Notes under the pieces: model-generated
What the model was told of the DNA's origin: nothing
The model's input: only the letters and a program-made list of their open reading frames with translations
Databases searched by the model: none
Source: Paeniglutamicibacter sp. Y32M11
GTDB lineage: Bacteria > Actinomycetota > Actinomycetes > Actinomycetales > Micrococcaceae
Direction of reading: 5' to 3'
NCBI RefSeq assembly: GCF_019285735.1
Contig: NZ_CP079107.1
Location: 558,001 to 622,000 of the forward strand
Length of the DNA: 64,000 nt
Shown here: piece after piece, positions 1 to 8,122 of the stretch
Layout: each line of letters opens with the position of its first letter
Numbering within the stretch: position 1 is the stretch's first letter
Made by a program: the position numbers and the translations under genes

Positions 1-804
1 GTTGCTGTTGAGCCACTGCACCTGAGCGTTAAGCGACACCAGGGTGGAGAGTGCTGGAGTGTTGTAGGTCTGGTTCAGGCGCGAGTTGTCGATCGCCGTT
101 TTCAGGTTCAGGAAGTCCGGAATCCACCGGTCGGAGGCTGCGATCTCCTCGGCGCGCGCAATGGCGGCGGGGGAGAAGAGCGCAATCCACAAACCGCCAT
201 CGGACGCGAAGTTCTTCTGTGGCGCGAAGTAGTAGACGTCGGCCTGCGAGACATCAACATCCAAACCGCCTGCGGCGGAGGTGGCGTCGATGATGACCAA
301 CGAACCTTCGTCTGCGCCTTCAACACGGTGCACGGGAGCCGCGACGCCGGTGGAGGTCTCGTTTTGAGGCCAAGCGTATACGTCGACGCCAGCTTCGGCC
401 ACGGGAGTCGGTCGGGTGCCGGGCTTGGAAACGATGATGGAAGACGGTGCCAGGAACGGTGCCTTGTTGGTGGCTGCGGCGAATTTTGAACCGAATTCGC
501 CGAATGAGAGGTGCTGAGCCTTGTTGCGGACCAAGCCGAAGGATGCGATGTCCCAGAACGCGGTGGAACCGCCCACACCGAGAACCACTTCATAGTCAGC
601 CGGGGCATTGAAGAACGTCTTCAACCCCTCTTGGATGTCGCGAACTAGGTTTTTCACCGGGGCCTGGCGGTGCGAGGTGCCCAGGAGCTTTGTACCGGCA
701 TCCAGCAATGCCTGAACCTGCTCGGGGCGCACCTTCGACGGTCCTGCGCCGAAACGTCCGTCGACGGGCAAGAGTTCTTGGGGAATAGTCACGGCAGTGC
801 TCAT
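1..804 (-). CDS. serC: Phosphoserine aminotransferase (partial, C-terminus beyond window)
   Basis: PLP enzyme converting 3-phosphohydroxypyruvate and glutamate to phosphoserine in serine synthesis. The reading frame opens with ATG at 804 (MSTAVTIPQELLPVDGRFG) and runs off position 1 without a stop, giving 268 residues of an expected 370-380. Visible marks are the N-terminal GRFGAGPSKV and GTSHRQAPV segments typical of the actinobacterial SerC type, and FAPQKNFASDGGLW, whose lysine should bind PLP. An AGGAGCAAC ribosome site precedes the start. It diverges from the DtxR-family gene across about 200 bases. Only the missing C-terminus is uncertain. Confidence 0.93.
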   Translation of the reverse strand, partial: MSTAVTIPQELLPVDGRFGAGPSKVRPEQVQALLDAGTKLLGTSHRQAPVKNLVRDIQEGLKTFFNAPADYEVVLGVGGSTAFWDIASFGLVRNKAQHLSFGEFGSKFAAATNKAPFLAPSSIIVSKPGTRPTPVAEAGVDVYAWPQNETSTGVAAPVHRVEGADEGSLVIIDATSAAGGLDVDVSQADVYYFAPQKNFASDGGLWIALFSPAAIARAEEIAASDRWIPDFLNLKTAIDNSRLNQTYNTPALSTLVSLNAQVQWLNSN

Positions 805-1007
805 GTTGCTCCTCATAAAGGTGTTTTTTGCTTGAACACCCTCGCTGCGCCATTCTCCTCACGCGCGCTGCGGGTGCCAGTACATCAATAATCGCGCACG
901 CTGGCTCCCAATGTGTAATAAGGCGTCCGAAATGTGAACGCGTGACGCGGGTAGAGTGGAAAGTGTAGTGAACTGTTGAAAAATCGACCCATGCGGGAGC
1001 TGCACAC

Positions 1008-1727
1008 GTGTCTGACCTGATCGATACCACCGAAATGTATTTGCGTACCATTCTTGAACTCCAAGAAGAGGGCGTTGTTGCCTTGCGCGCACGTATTGCT
1101 GAGCGGCTTGGGCATTCCGGGCCAACGGTCTCGCAAACGGTGGCCAGGATGGAACGCGACGGGCTGGTCATTGTGAATACCGATCGCCACCTGGAACTCA
1201 CCGAACAGGGCGCTGCCCTCGCCACCGGCGTTATGCGCAAGCATCGCCTTGCCGAGCGCCTTTTGGCCGATGTGATCGGACTTGAGTGGGAATTCGTCCA
1301 CGAGGAAGCCTGCCGCTGGGAGCACGTGATGAGCGAACGCGTTGAGCAGCGACTCTTCGCCCTGCTCGGCCGACCAGATGTCTCCCCCTATGGAAACCCG
1401 ATCCCGGGGCTCGAAGCCCTCGGTGGTCCCGGTTTCGCCGAAATCTCCGTACGTGTTCAGAATCTCGATTCCGCGCTGTTGGATGGCAACGTGGGACCCG
1501 TTCGAGTCGAGCGACTTGCCGAGACCATTCAGGTGGAACCCGAACTGCTCGTACAGCTTGATGAGGGCGGAATTCGCCCCGGTGCCCTAGTCACGCTGGA
1601 ACGGGCCGGAGAATACGTGGTGGTCCGCGTTGAAGGAATTGACGGCGCGTTGGAACTTCCCACCGAAGTTAGTGCCCATGTATTTGTCCGTCGCTTGGAT
1701 GATAACGGAATTGTAACTTTGGTATAA
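1008..1727 (+). CDS. DtxR/IdeR-family iron-dependent transcriptional regulator
   Basis: A 239-residue metal-dependent repressor that should bind DNA when loaded with Fe(II). An N-terminal winged helix (residues 5-65) is followed by the dimerisation/metal domain (66-140) and a C-terminal SH3-like domain (about 165-239). The ligands known from DtxR/IdeR are all present at the same numbers: Met10, Cys102, Glu105, His106 for the primary site and His79, Glu83, His98 for the ancillary site, with SPYGNPIPG after them. Met10 and Cys102 favour iron over the manganese-type MntR. It starts with GTG and diverges from serC. I saw no clear iron box in its own promoter. Confidence 0.9.
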   Translation: MSDLIDTTEMYLRTILELQEEGVVALRARIAERLGHSGPTVSQTVARMERDGLVIVNTDRHLELTEQGAALATGVMRKHRLAERLLADVIGLEWEFVHEEACRWEHVMSERVEQRLFALLGRPDVSPYGNPIPGLEALGGPGFAEISVRVQNLDSALLDGNVGPVRVERLAETIQVEPELLVQLDEGGIRPGALVTLERAGEYVVVRVEGIDGALELPTEVSAHVFVRRLDDNGIVTLV

Positions 1728-1739
1728 ATCCCGGTAGTG

Positions 1740-1965
1740 TTGCACCTTGGATTGCACTAGGCAATCTCTCTTGATCCGGTTCGCATAACCCTACCGGCGG
1801 ATCTGGGAGCATGGATTTCCGGTAGGGGCGGAGGACCCATTCAACCGTTGCATGGCTTTTGGCCATGGATCTTGGGGTGAAGTCGAGTCCGCTTTGGTGG
1901 GCACGGCCGAGTTGATCTCATGACTCGAATCCGACAGCTAACTTCGCAGGCGATACATGAGAGGT
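1740..1965 (+). ncRNA. ydaO/yuaA-type c-di-AMP riboswitch (first copy)
   Basis: The leader of the M23 gene carries the conserved ydaO elements in order: a 9-bp hairpin CCCTACCGG/CCGGTAGGG (1789-1797 and 1819-1827), GCGGAGGACCCA (1827-1838), GGGGTGAAG near 1875, and CGAATCCGACAGCTAACTTC from 1925, ending in GAGAGG at 1959-1964. Family knowledge: this aptamer senses cyclic di-AMP, and in actinobacteria it often sits before cell-wall hydrolase genes, normally lowering expression when the ligand binds. The outer boundary is approximate. The final GAGAGG also serves as ribosome-binding site for the TTG start at 1972. Confidence 0.88.
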
Positions 1966-1971
1966 TGTCAT

Positions 1972-2979
1972 TTGACACAGCAGCACACTTCCGGACGTCG
2001 CCGTGCGCCCGGGGCAGTTGATGCTTCACCTGTTGAAGAATCGCTAGACCAGATTGTTGAATCCGCACTCAGCGGCGAAAGTTCTTCCCGTTCATCCGGC
2101 CGACGCGCATTGAGCGTAGTCCCTGAAGCCGTCGATGCATCGGACGCAGCACAGTACATTGGCCGCCGCTTTAATGCGGCGCTGCGCTACGGTGCCCTGC
2201 CCGATCAGGCAGAGATTGCCGCCTCCGAAATCGTCGTACTGCCCTCGGCTGTTATCGAGCCGGCCCCGTTGCCTACCGGCTCAGATGAGATGGACAATGT
2301 TCTGGCGCTCGCGCCGGTCAAGAAGCATTCTCGCCTTGGTTTCGCGCACAAGCTCGCTGCTGTTGCTGCGGTTTCGGGTCTGGCGTTTGCTGCGGCGACT
2401 CCCGGTCAGGAAACCGAAGAGCTTGCCGCCGACACGCAGCGCGTGGCCGAGTCCGTCGTTGTTGACGTCAAGGCCCCGGCCAGTGAAGAAGTTTCCATTG
2501 TTCGGGCATCGGTGACCAGCAAGTTCACCAAGGAAGACAAGCTGGCGACGGTCATGACCGCAGCCGGTGGGGACGTTACCAAGATTGCCACCTCTGGTGT
2601 TCTGGCCCAGCCGGTTGACAATGTTCGATTGACCTCGCGATTCGGATACCGCAAGAATCCGACGGCAGCCGGCTACATGAACCACAATGGTCTGGACTAC
2701 GGAGTTCCCCTGGGCACGCCGGTCAAGGCCGCTGCCGCAGGCATCGTCGTTCAATCGGAACTCGCCGGTCACTCCGGTTACCGCGTGGAGATCGACCACG
2801 GCAATGGTTTGCACACCAGCTACAACCACAACTCGGTCTTGAAGGTAAAGGTCGGACAAAAAGTTGAGCGTGGCGACGTAGTTTCTTTGAGCGGTAGCAC
2901 GGGCAACTCAACCGGCCCTCACCTGCACCTTGAGGTCATCGTCAACGGCCAATGGGTCAACCCCGAAGCCTGGTTATAA
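1972..2979 (+). CDS. M23-family peptidoglycan endopeptidase (LytM-like)
   Basis: A 335-residue wall hydrolase that should cut peptide cross-links outside the membrane. A basic, disordered N-terminus is followed by one hydrophobic anchor (LAAVAAVSGLAFAAA, about residue 125), a linker, then the M23 domain (about 210-335). The domain has NHNGLDYG (HxxxD) and GPHLHLEV (HxH), the zinc-site motifs of active M23 enzymes. I prefer the TTG at 1972 over the ATG at 1957: GAGAGG lies 7 bases before the TTG, the ATG has no ribosome site, and the downstream NlpC/P60 gene starts at the equivalent place. Controlled by the riboswitch just upstream. Confidence 0.88.
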   Translation: MTQQHTSGRRRAPGAVDASPVEESLDQIVESALSGESSSRSSGRRALSVVPEAVDASDAAQYIGRRFNAALRYGALPDQAEIAASEIVVLPSAVIEPAPLPTGSDEMDNVLALAPVKKHSRLGFAHKLAAVAAVSGLAFAAATPGQETEELAADTQRVAESVVVDVKAPASEEVSIVRASVTSKFTKEDKLATVMTAAGGDVTKIATSGVLAQPVDNVRLTSRFGYRKNPTAAGYMNHNGLDYGVPLGTPVKAAAAGIVVQSELAGHSGYRVEIDHGNGLHTSYNHNSVLKVKVGQKVERGDVVSLSGSTGNSTGPHLHLEVIVNGQWVNPEAWL

Positions 2980-2987
2980 CGACAATT

Positions 2988-3018
2988 GTCACCGTTCCGT
3001 GATCAGAACGTGACTTTT
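2988..3018 (+). terminator. Rho-independent terminator after the M23 gene
   Basis: GTCACCGTTC and GAACGTGAC pair with one bulge around an 8-base loop and are followed by TTTT. It lies 8 bases after the M23 stop, so the second riboswitch unit has its own transcript. Confidence 0.65.
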
Positions 3019-3049
3019 GGATTCGCTTCATATATTCTAGATACGTGAC

Positions 3050-3254
3050 CAGGGATCAACCCTGTTCACCGCCGCGGGAAGTGCCGAGCACTGCCAGCCC
3101 ACGGTGTCCGTTCAAAACTCGTTTGGCAGTGGCGGGGGACCCACTTTCGGTTTCCACACAGGAAGCCTTGGGGTTAAGTAGTTCGGTCTAGGGACCGGAT
3201 TGCCGAGTGACTCCCACTCGAACCCGACAGCTCACCTCGTAGGCATCAGGAGAG
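3050..3254 (+). ncRNA. ydaO/yuaA-type c-di-AMP riboswitch (second copy)
   Basis: A second complete aptamer precedes the NlpC/P60 gene. It shows a hairpin CACTGCCA/TGGCAGTG, then GCGGGGGACCCAC (about 3134-3146), TTGGGGTTAAG (about 3169-3179) and CGAACCCGACAGCTCACCTC from 3219, closing with AGGAGAGG. It matches the ydaO consensus more closely than the first copy (CGGGGGACCCA rather than CGGAGGACCCA). Its promoter probably lies near the TATATT around 3032. The end merges with the ribosome site of the next gene. Confidence 0.92.
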
Positions 3255-3264
3255 GCAATACCAC

Positions 3265-4194
3265 GTGACTACACGTCAAGCACTAGGCCGCCACCGCGCG
3301 ACCGCAGTTCGGACCAACCCACTAGAGTCCATCTCGAAGGCAGTCGCCTCGAACGCTGGATCGGTTGGCCGTCAGGCAGCAGTAATTGCAGCCGCATCAG
3401 GTCTCGTACTGACCCTCGGTGTTCCGGCAGCTCAGGGAAATGTTTCCCGCGAAGCAACCGCCGTTCCCGTTGAAGGCCTCTCCGCAGAGCGCGTCGCCGT
3501 CAAGGCAGTTTCTGTCTCGGCAAAGCAGAGCAAGGATCTGACGATCGAGCGCGCAGCGTTCACCTCTAAGCCGGCACCGGCTCCCGTAGTTGTCGCCGTG
3601 GCCAATGAGGTCACTGCCCAGACTTCCTCCAGCTCGAACTCCACCGCACCGGTGACGCGTTCCAGCTCGAATGCAACCTCAAACTCGAACTCGACGTCAA
3701 ACTCGACCTCGAACACGAGCTCACGCTCCACTTCGAACAGCGATTCGGATGCCTCCGCACCGGTCACCCGCTCGAACCGCGAATCCTCCAGCGAATCGTC
3801 TTCAGCTGCTGAAGCACCGGCCGCCAAGAGCGACTCGGTCAACACCGCAAACCTTTCCGGTATCGCGGCAACCGCAGTCAAGTACGTTGGCGTTCCCTAC
3901 GTATGGGGCGGCGGCTCACCGTCGGGTTGGGATTGCTCGGGCTTCGTAGCTTACGTCTACGCCCAGAACGGCATCAACATCTCACGCGGCACCTCTGCCA
4001 TCCGCGCATCGGGCCAGTTCGTTCGCACCAGCAGCCCCAAGCCGGGCGACCTGGTCTTCCAGAACGGTGGCGGTCACGTTGGCATCTACCTCGGTGGCGG
4101 CAAGATGATCGGCGCTCAGAACCCGACCGTTGACACCATCATCCACGATGTATCGCGCAACCCGCTCTACGGTTACTACACCCTCAAGGGCTAA
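3265..4194 (+). CDS. NlpC/P60-family cell-wall hydrolase
   Basis: A 309-residue secreted or anchored D-Glu-dipeptide endopeptidase. A basic N-terminus leads into a hydrophobic segment (about residues 32-56), then a long low-complexity stretch rich in Ser, Asn and Thr (about 115-170) that looks like a flexible wall-spanning linker. The NlpC/P60 domain (about 195-309) has the catalytic Cys224 in WDCSGFV and His271 in GGHVGIYL. The GTG start at 3265 follows AGGAGAGG. Its first residues resemble those of the M23 protein, which suggests the two units share an origin at least in their leader regions. It is controlled by its own riboswitch. Confidence 0.9.
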   Translation: MTTRQALGRHRATAVRTNPLESISKAVASNAGSVGRQAAVIAAASGLVLTLGVPAAQGNVSREATAVPVEGLSAERVAVKAVSVSAKQSKDLTIERAAFTSKPAPAPVVVAVANEVTAQTSSSSNSTAPVTRSSSNATSNSNSTSNSTSNTSSRSTSNSDSDASAPVTRSNRESSSESSSAAEAPAAKSDSVNTANLSGIAATAVKYVGVPYVWGGGSPSGWDCSGFVAYVYAQNGINISRGTSAIRASGQFVRTSSPKPGDLVFQNGGGHVGIYLGGGKMIGAQNPTVDTIIHDVSRNPLYGYYTLKG

Positions 4195-4207
4195 TCGAAA
4201 ACTTCAC

Positions 4208-4251
4208 AAATCCCCGGTTGATCTCATTGGATCAACCGGGGATTTGCGTTT
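4208..4251 (+). terminator. Strong hairpin terminator after the NlpC/P60 gene
   Basis: A perfect 15-bp stem AAATCCCCGGTTGAT / ATCAACCGGGGATTT with an 8-base loop, followed by GCGTTT. Its symmetry and position right after the stop at 4194 support termination. Confidence 0.8.
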
Positions 4252-4494
4252 AACCCGAGAATCGTCGACTTGACGAACTGTCGCTCGCTGAGCTTTGCTC
4301 GCCGCCTCGATGTACACCAGGGGAAATTTTGGTGGCTTTTTAACCAGATGCCCCCAAATGTGCGCAAAAACCTGCTTTCTTGTTTTAGGCTAGGGCACAG
4401 GAGCCAAAGCCGAGTGCCGCGTGCGCCGACGTGAGGGATTTCCGTTGTGAACGGGTCCCTTAGTTGCGCCGGGTCAGGATCTAAGGATGCGCCC

Positions 4495-4992
4495 ATGCGA
4501 ACCCTAGTACTGAATGCAGGATTTGAACCACTGGCGGTTGTTACTTTTCGCCGGGCGCTGCTCCTTGTCCTCACGGGGAAGGCCACCGTCCTGGCAGATG
4601 ACGACCGCGACCCCATCATGGGGGTCAACCAGGTCATGCCACGACCGACGGTGATTCTCCTGAACCGCTACATCCGCACACCGTATCGAAATGTCGCCCA
4701 CGTTTCGCGACGCGGAGTGCTCCGCCGTGACGGTCACAGCTGCGGCTACTGCGGACGCAGCGCCAACACGATTGACCACATCACCCCGCGTTGCCGCGGG
4801 GGAGAAGATTCATGGGAGAATTTAGTGGCAGCCTGCCAGAGCTGCAATAGCGTCAAAGCAGACCGGACGCTTGCGCAACTCGGCTGGAAACTACGGTTCG
4901 CCCCCAGCAGACCGCGTGGTGCGCAGTGGTTCATCACCGAACTCGAGCGCCCCGCAGAAGCATGGAGTCCCTTCTTACGGAGTGCAGCATGA
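4495..4992 (+). CDS. HNH endonuclease family protein
   Basis: A 165-residue protein with a C-terminal HNH domain: CGYCG, then NTIDHITPRCRGG, NLVAAC and SCN. These form the paired CxxC zinc site and the Asp-His/Asn nuclease core (about residues 88-133). The N-terminal MRTLVLNAGFEPLAVVTFRRA half is the one usual for stand-alone actinobacterial HNH proteins of unknown biological role. The ATG at 4495 is preceded by AAGGA; an upstream in-frame start at 4447 lacks such a site. Its stop overlaps the next start as ATGA (4989-4992), so it is translationally coupled to a molybdenum cofactor gene. Biological substrate unknown. Confidence 0.85.
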   Translation: MRTLVLNAGFEPLAVVTFRRALLLVLTGKATVLADDDRDPIMGVNQVMPRPTVILLNRYIRTPYRNVAHVSRRGVLRRDGHSCGYCGRSANTIDHITPRCRGGEDSWENLVAACQSCNSVKADRTLAQLGWKLRFAPSRPRGAQWFITELERPAEAWSPFLRSAA

Positions 4993-5657
4993 AATATGAT
5001 GCGATCATCGTGGCCGGCGGCCGCGGATCACGCTTGGGCGGCGTCAGCAAACCCCTCCTTGAACACCATGGCGAAACGCTACTCGAGCATTCGTTAAATG
5101 CGGTACGTGAAGCCCAAAGCATTGCCGTGGTGGGTGCTCACGCATTGGCCGAAGCGGTCACCCGGTACATGGATTCTGCACCAGATTACCAACGCGTGGT
5201 CATCACCCGCGAGTACCCCAGCTTTGCTGGACCTGCCGCAGCAGTGGCTGCAGGACGTGCCGCGTTGGACGATGGCCCAGATGACGAGGACGCGCAGCAA
5301 GCGAATCAGCCCTCGGCACTCACCGTTGTTTTGGCGTCTGACCTCTTAGACCCGGGACCGGTAGTCCAAGCCCTGCTGAAGGCAACGCTGAATCCAGCCC
5401 CGGGCACCGAAGCGTGGGTCCCGCAGGATGCTGCCGGAGTTTTGCAGACGCTCTCCTGCGCAATCCTTACCGATTCTTTGCGTCGCGCCATCACGGTGGC
5501 TTCGGAACCGCGGGGAAGTCTTGAAAATGCATCAATGATGCGTCTGCTTGCTACAGTGCAGATGGAGCGACTGAAGCTTCCCGACGCGGACTTCAGTGAC
5601 ATCGATACGCCCGGGGACGCCGGGCGGCACGGCATAGCGGTGGCCAACGGCCACTGA
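4989..5657 (+). CDS. mobA: Molybdenum cofactor guanylyltransferase-like protein
   Basis: A 222-residue nucleotidyltransferase-fold protein expected to attach GMP to molybdopterin in making the bis-MGD cofactor. The N-terminus reads DAIIVAGGRGSRLGG, the GTP-binding signature of MobA, followed by the SKPLLE segment; ASDLLDPG fits the metal-binding Asp region. It starts inside the stop of the HNH gene (ATGA) and is followed after 15 bases by the small DUF6457-like gene and then moeA. The downstream bis-MGD enzyme gives it an obvious client. It is shorter and more divergent than E. coli MobA, so the call rests partly on context. Confidence 0.8.
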   Translation: MKYDAIIVAGGRGSRLGGVSKPLLEHHGETLLEHSLNAVREAQSIAVVGAHALAEAVTRYMDSAPDYQRVVITREYPSFAGPAAAVAAGRAALDDGPDDEDAQQANQPSALTVVLASDLLDPGPVVQALLKATLNPAPGTEAWVPQDAAGVLQTLSCAILTDSLRRAITVASEPRGSLENASMMRLLATVQMERLKLPDADFSDIDTPGDAGRHGIAVANGH

Positions 5658-5672
5658 CAAGGAGAACACAGC

Positions 5673-5951
5673 ATGCAGGAAGCCCAACTTGAACAATGGG
5701 TTAGTGAACTCTTGGCCGCCTTTGAACTCACCGATACCCAGGTTGACATCGATCAGGTGCTCTCTCTGGCAGGGGTTGCCGCGCACACCATCGTAAGGCC
5801 TGCCGCCCCGCTGACTACCTACCTCGCGGGGTACGCGGCAGGAATGGCCGTGGGTAGCGGCAAGGCCAGCGAAAAGCCAGCCATGGATTCGGCCGACACC
5901 TTGGTTCGCGCTGTACTTGCGGCTCGCACCGCCGACGCCGACAACGCCTAG
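5673..5951 (+). CDS. Small DUF6457-like protein of the molybdenum cofactor cluster
   Basis: A 92-residue, mostly helical acidic protein (MQEAQLEQWVSELLAAF...). It resembles the DUF6457 family, whose members I know as neighbours of mobA or moeA in actinobacteria. There is no signal peptide or membrane segment, although the segment around TTYLAGYAAGMAVGSG is mildly hydrophobic. AAGGAGAACACAGC precedes the ATG. It sits 15 bases after mobA and 5 bases before moeA, so it is surely cotranscribed. Its function is unknown; a helper role in cofactor assembly is inferred only from position. Confidence 0.75.
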   Translation: MQEAQLEQWVSELLAAFELTDTQVDIDQVLSLAGVAAHTIVRPAAPLTTYLAGYAAGMAVGSGKASEKPAMDSADTLVRAVLAARTADADNA

Positions 5952-5956
5952 TCTCC

Positions 5957-7156
5957 ATGGAAGAACACGGTTGGGAAGCCGCCCGCGCACGTGCCCATCA
6001 GCTTGGCTTAGGCATCGCAGGTACCTCCGAAGTTTTACCCCTGGATCGAGCTGCAGGTCGAATTCTCGCGGTTGACCTGCGCACCAAGTATCCGATGCCG
6101 CACTGCGCCACGTCCGCCATGGACGGATACGCGGTAAACGGTACCGGTCCGTGGCTGCTGCTCAAGGCCCACGCCACCAACCCCGGAAGCGGCCGCGAAC
6201 CGGTACTGGGCGCGGGTGAGGCCAGCGCAGTGGTTACCGGATCCCTGATTCCGAGTAACACTACCGCCATCCTGCGTTCGGAACACTCCACTCTGGTTGG
6301 CAGCGTGCTGAGCGCAACTCGCGAGCTTCCCTACGGCGCGGACATTCGAGATGCTGGCAGGGAGGCGAACACCGGTGAGCTTCTGGCTCCTGCCGGCACA
6401 CTACTGCGTGCCGGAGTCATCGCCACCGCTGCTGTGGCCGGGCACGACGAGCTGGAGCTGAGTTCGCCGCCCGTTGTGCATCTGGTCTTCACCGGGGATG
6501 AGGTCATCACCTCCGGATTCCCCGCCCCGGGACAAGTCCGCGATGGGTTTTCCCCGGTGCTCCCACAAATCATCACTGCATTGGGCGGAACAACCGGCAG
6601 TAGCGTCCGGATCGGAGACACGCTGGAGCAAACTATCGAGGCGATTGACGGTGAGCAGGCTCGTGCCTCATCCCTGATTATCACCACCGGAGGTACCGGA
6701 TTCTCGGAGCGAGACTTCGTGCGGGCAGCAGTACGTGAGGTCGGCGGGGCTGAAGTAATTTCCTCCATAGCCATGCGCCCGGGACATCCCTCGATGCTCG
6801 CCACGCTGCCGGGTGATCGCCTCCTGGTGGCGCTTCCCGGGAACCCGCTGGCCGCCTTGATGGCTGTGGCCACGTTGGTCGACCCCATTCTCCGCGCGGG
6901 GTGTGGACGCCCGCTCGCAACGCTACGCAGCGCACAAAGCGCCGTAGAATTTGCACCATTACCGGGGCGGCACCGGCTCATCCCGGCACGCTGGGTCCCG
7001 GATGCCACCGGCACCGGGCCCGACGCGCTGGCACCGGCCGAACACATCGGATCGGCGATGCTCCGTGGCTTGGCATCAGCAGATGCCATCATGGTGCTGA
7101 GCCCGGAAGGTGCCAAAGCGGGCGAACCTATCAACTACCTTCGGTTACCTTGGTAA
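5957..7156 (+). CDS. moeA: Molybdopterin molybdenumtransferase MoeA
   Basis: A 399-residue protein that inserts molybdate into adenylylated molybdopterin. Domain order fits MoeA: N-terminal domain with MDGYAV (about residue 55), the MPT-binding domain with VFTGDEV and TGGTGFSERDF (about 235-250), MRPGHPS, the LPGNPLAA motif (about 295), and a C-terminal beta-barrel domain. The ATG follows the previous stop by 5 bases with no obvious Shine-Dalgarno sequence, so translation probably depends on the upstream gene. The length is usual for the family. Confidence 0.92.
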   Translation: MEEHGWEAARARAHQLGLGIAGTSEVLPLDRAAGRILAVDLRTKYPMPHCATSAMDGYAVNGTGPWLLLKAHATNPGSGREPVLGAGEASAVVTGSLIPSNTTAILRSEHSTLVGSVLSATRELPYGADIRDAGREANTGELLAPAGTLLRAGVIATAAVAGHDELELSSPPVVHLVFTGDEVITSGFPAPGQVRDGFSPVLPQIITALGGTTGSSVRIGDTLEQTIEAIDGEQARASSLIITTGGTGFSERDFVRAAVREVGGAEVISSIAMRPGHPSMLATLPGDRLLVALPGNPLAALMAVATLVDPILRAGCGRPLATLRSAQSAVEFAPLPGRHRLIPARWVPDATGTGPDALAPAEHIGSAMLRGLASADAIMVLSPEGAKAGEPINYLRLPW

Positions 7157-7222
7157 TGGTGGGGAACCACAAAAACTCCGTGAGCCGGCAAAAACCGTAA
7201 CCACGGGAAGGGACTAGAAATC

Positions 7223-8122
7223 ATGGGACGAAGAATTGCTCGAAGGCGCATCATCCGGGCCACGATCGATGGCGCTCGTATCCCGCGCGAGGAAAAGATT
7301 GCCGTCGAAGAACCCCTGGAGATTCGATTTAACGGCACCTCCTTCACTACCTCCATGCGCACTCCCGGTGATGATTTCGACATGGTCGCAGGTTTTCTGT
7401 TGGCCGAAGGCATCATCAGTCGCACCGAACATCTGGTCTCCATGCGCTATTGCGCCGGGACCGATGAGGATGGCAATCAGACCTTCAACGTCATCGACGT
7501 GCAGGTTGGCTTCGGTGCCACCGCACCGGATCTCTCCGCGGCCCGTCACGTCGTGACGTCCTCTGCCTGCGGAATTTGTGGCACCAACTCCATTGATGAG
7601 GTCTCCAAGAAGTCGTCGTACGCGCTTGACCCCGCATCCGGTCATCTCTCGGTCCAGACTCTCTTGGGTCTTCCTGACACCCTGCGCGATGCACAATCAT
7701 TGTTTTCCGCCACCGGGGGAGTGCACGCCGCGGGCCTGTTTACTACCACCGGCGAATTGCTGGTGCTACGCGAAGACGTGGGACGCCACAATGCCGTGGA
7801 CAAGGTGATTGGGGCGGCGCTGCGCGAGCGCAGACTGCCGCTGCATGACACGGTGTTGCAGGTATCGGGCAGGGCATCGTTCGAACTCGTCCAGAAGGCA
7901 GCGATGGCAGGGATTCCGGTGCTCAGTGCCGTCAGCGCGCCGTCGTCACTTGCCGTTGAATTAGCCGAAGAAACCGGGTTGACGCTTGCCGGATTCTCCC
8001 GGGGTAGTACGGTGAACTTGTATACGCATCCTGATCGAGTGATTTCCGGCACTAACGTGTCTACCATCGCTCCGAGGAAGCACCCGAAGTCAGCACTCAC
8101 GCACGCCCTTGTGGAGGAATAA
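7223..8122 (+). CDS. fdhD: Formate dehydrogenase accessory sulfurtransferase FdhD
   Basis: A 299-residue protein that passes sulfur from a cysteine desulfurase to the bis-MGD cofactor, which formate dehydrogenases need for activity. The hallmark SSACGICGTNS (CxxC, about residues 115-120) and the later GGVHAAGLF and EDVGRHNAVDKV segments are present. AAGGGAC precedes the ATG. Its stop overlaps the next start as TAATG (8120-8124), tying it directly to the oxidoreductase it should mature. Confidence 0.93.
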   Translation: MGRRIARRRIIRATIDGARIPREEKIAVEEPLEIRFNGTSFTTSMRTPGDDFDMVAGFLLAEGIISRTEHLVSMRYCAGTDEDGNQTFNVIDVQVGFGATAPDLSAARHVVTSSACGICGTNSIDEVSKKSSYALDPASGHLSVQTLLGLPDTLRDAQSLFSATGGVHAAGLFTTTGELLVLREDVGRHNAVDKVIGAALRERRLPLHDTVLQVSGRASFELVQKAAMAGIPVLSAVSAPSSLAVELAEETGLTLAGFSRGSTVNLYTHPDRVISGTNVSTIAPRKHPKSALTHALVEE

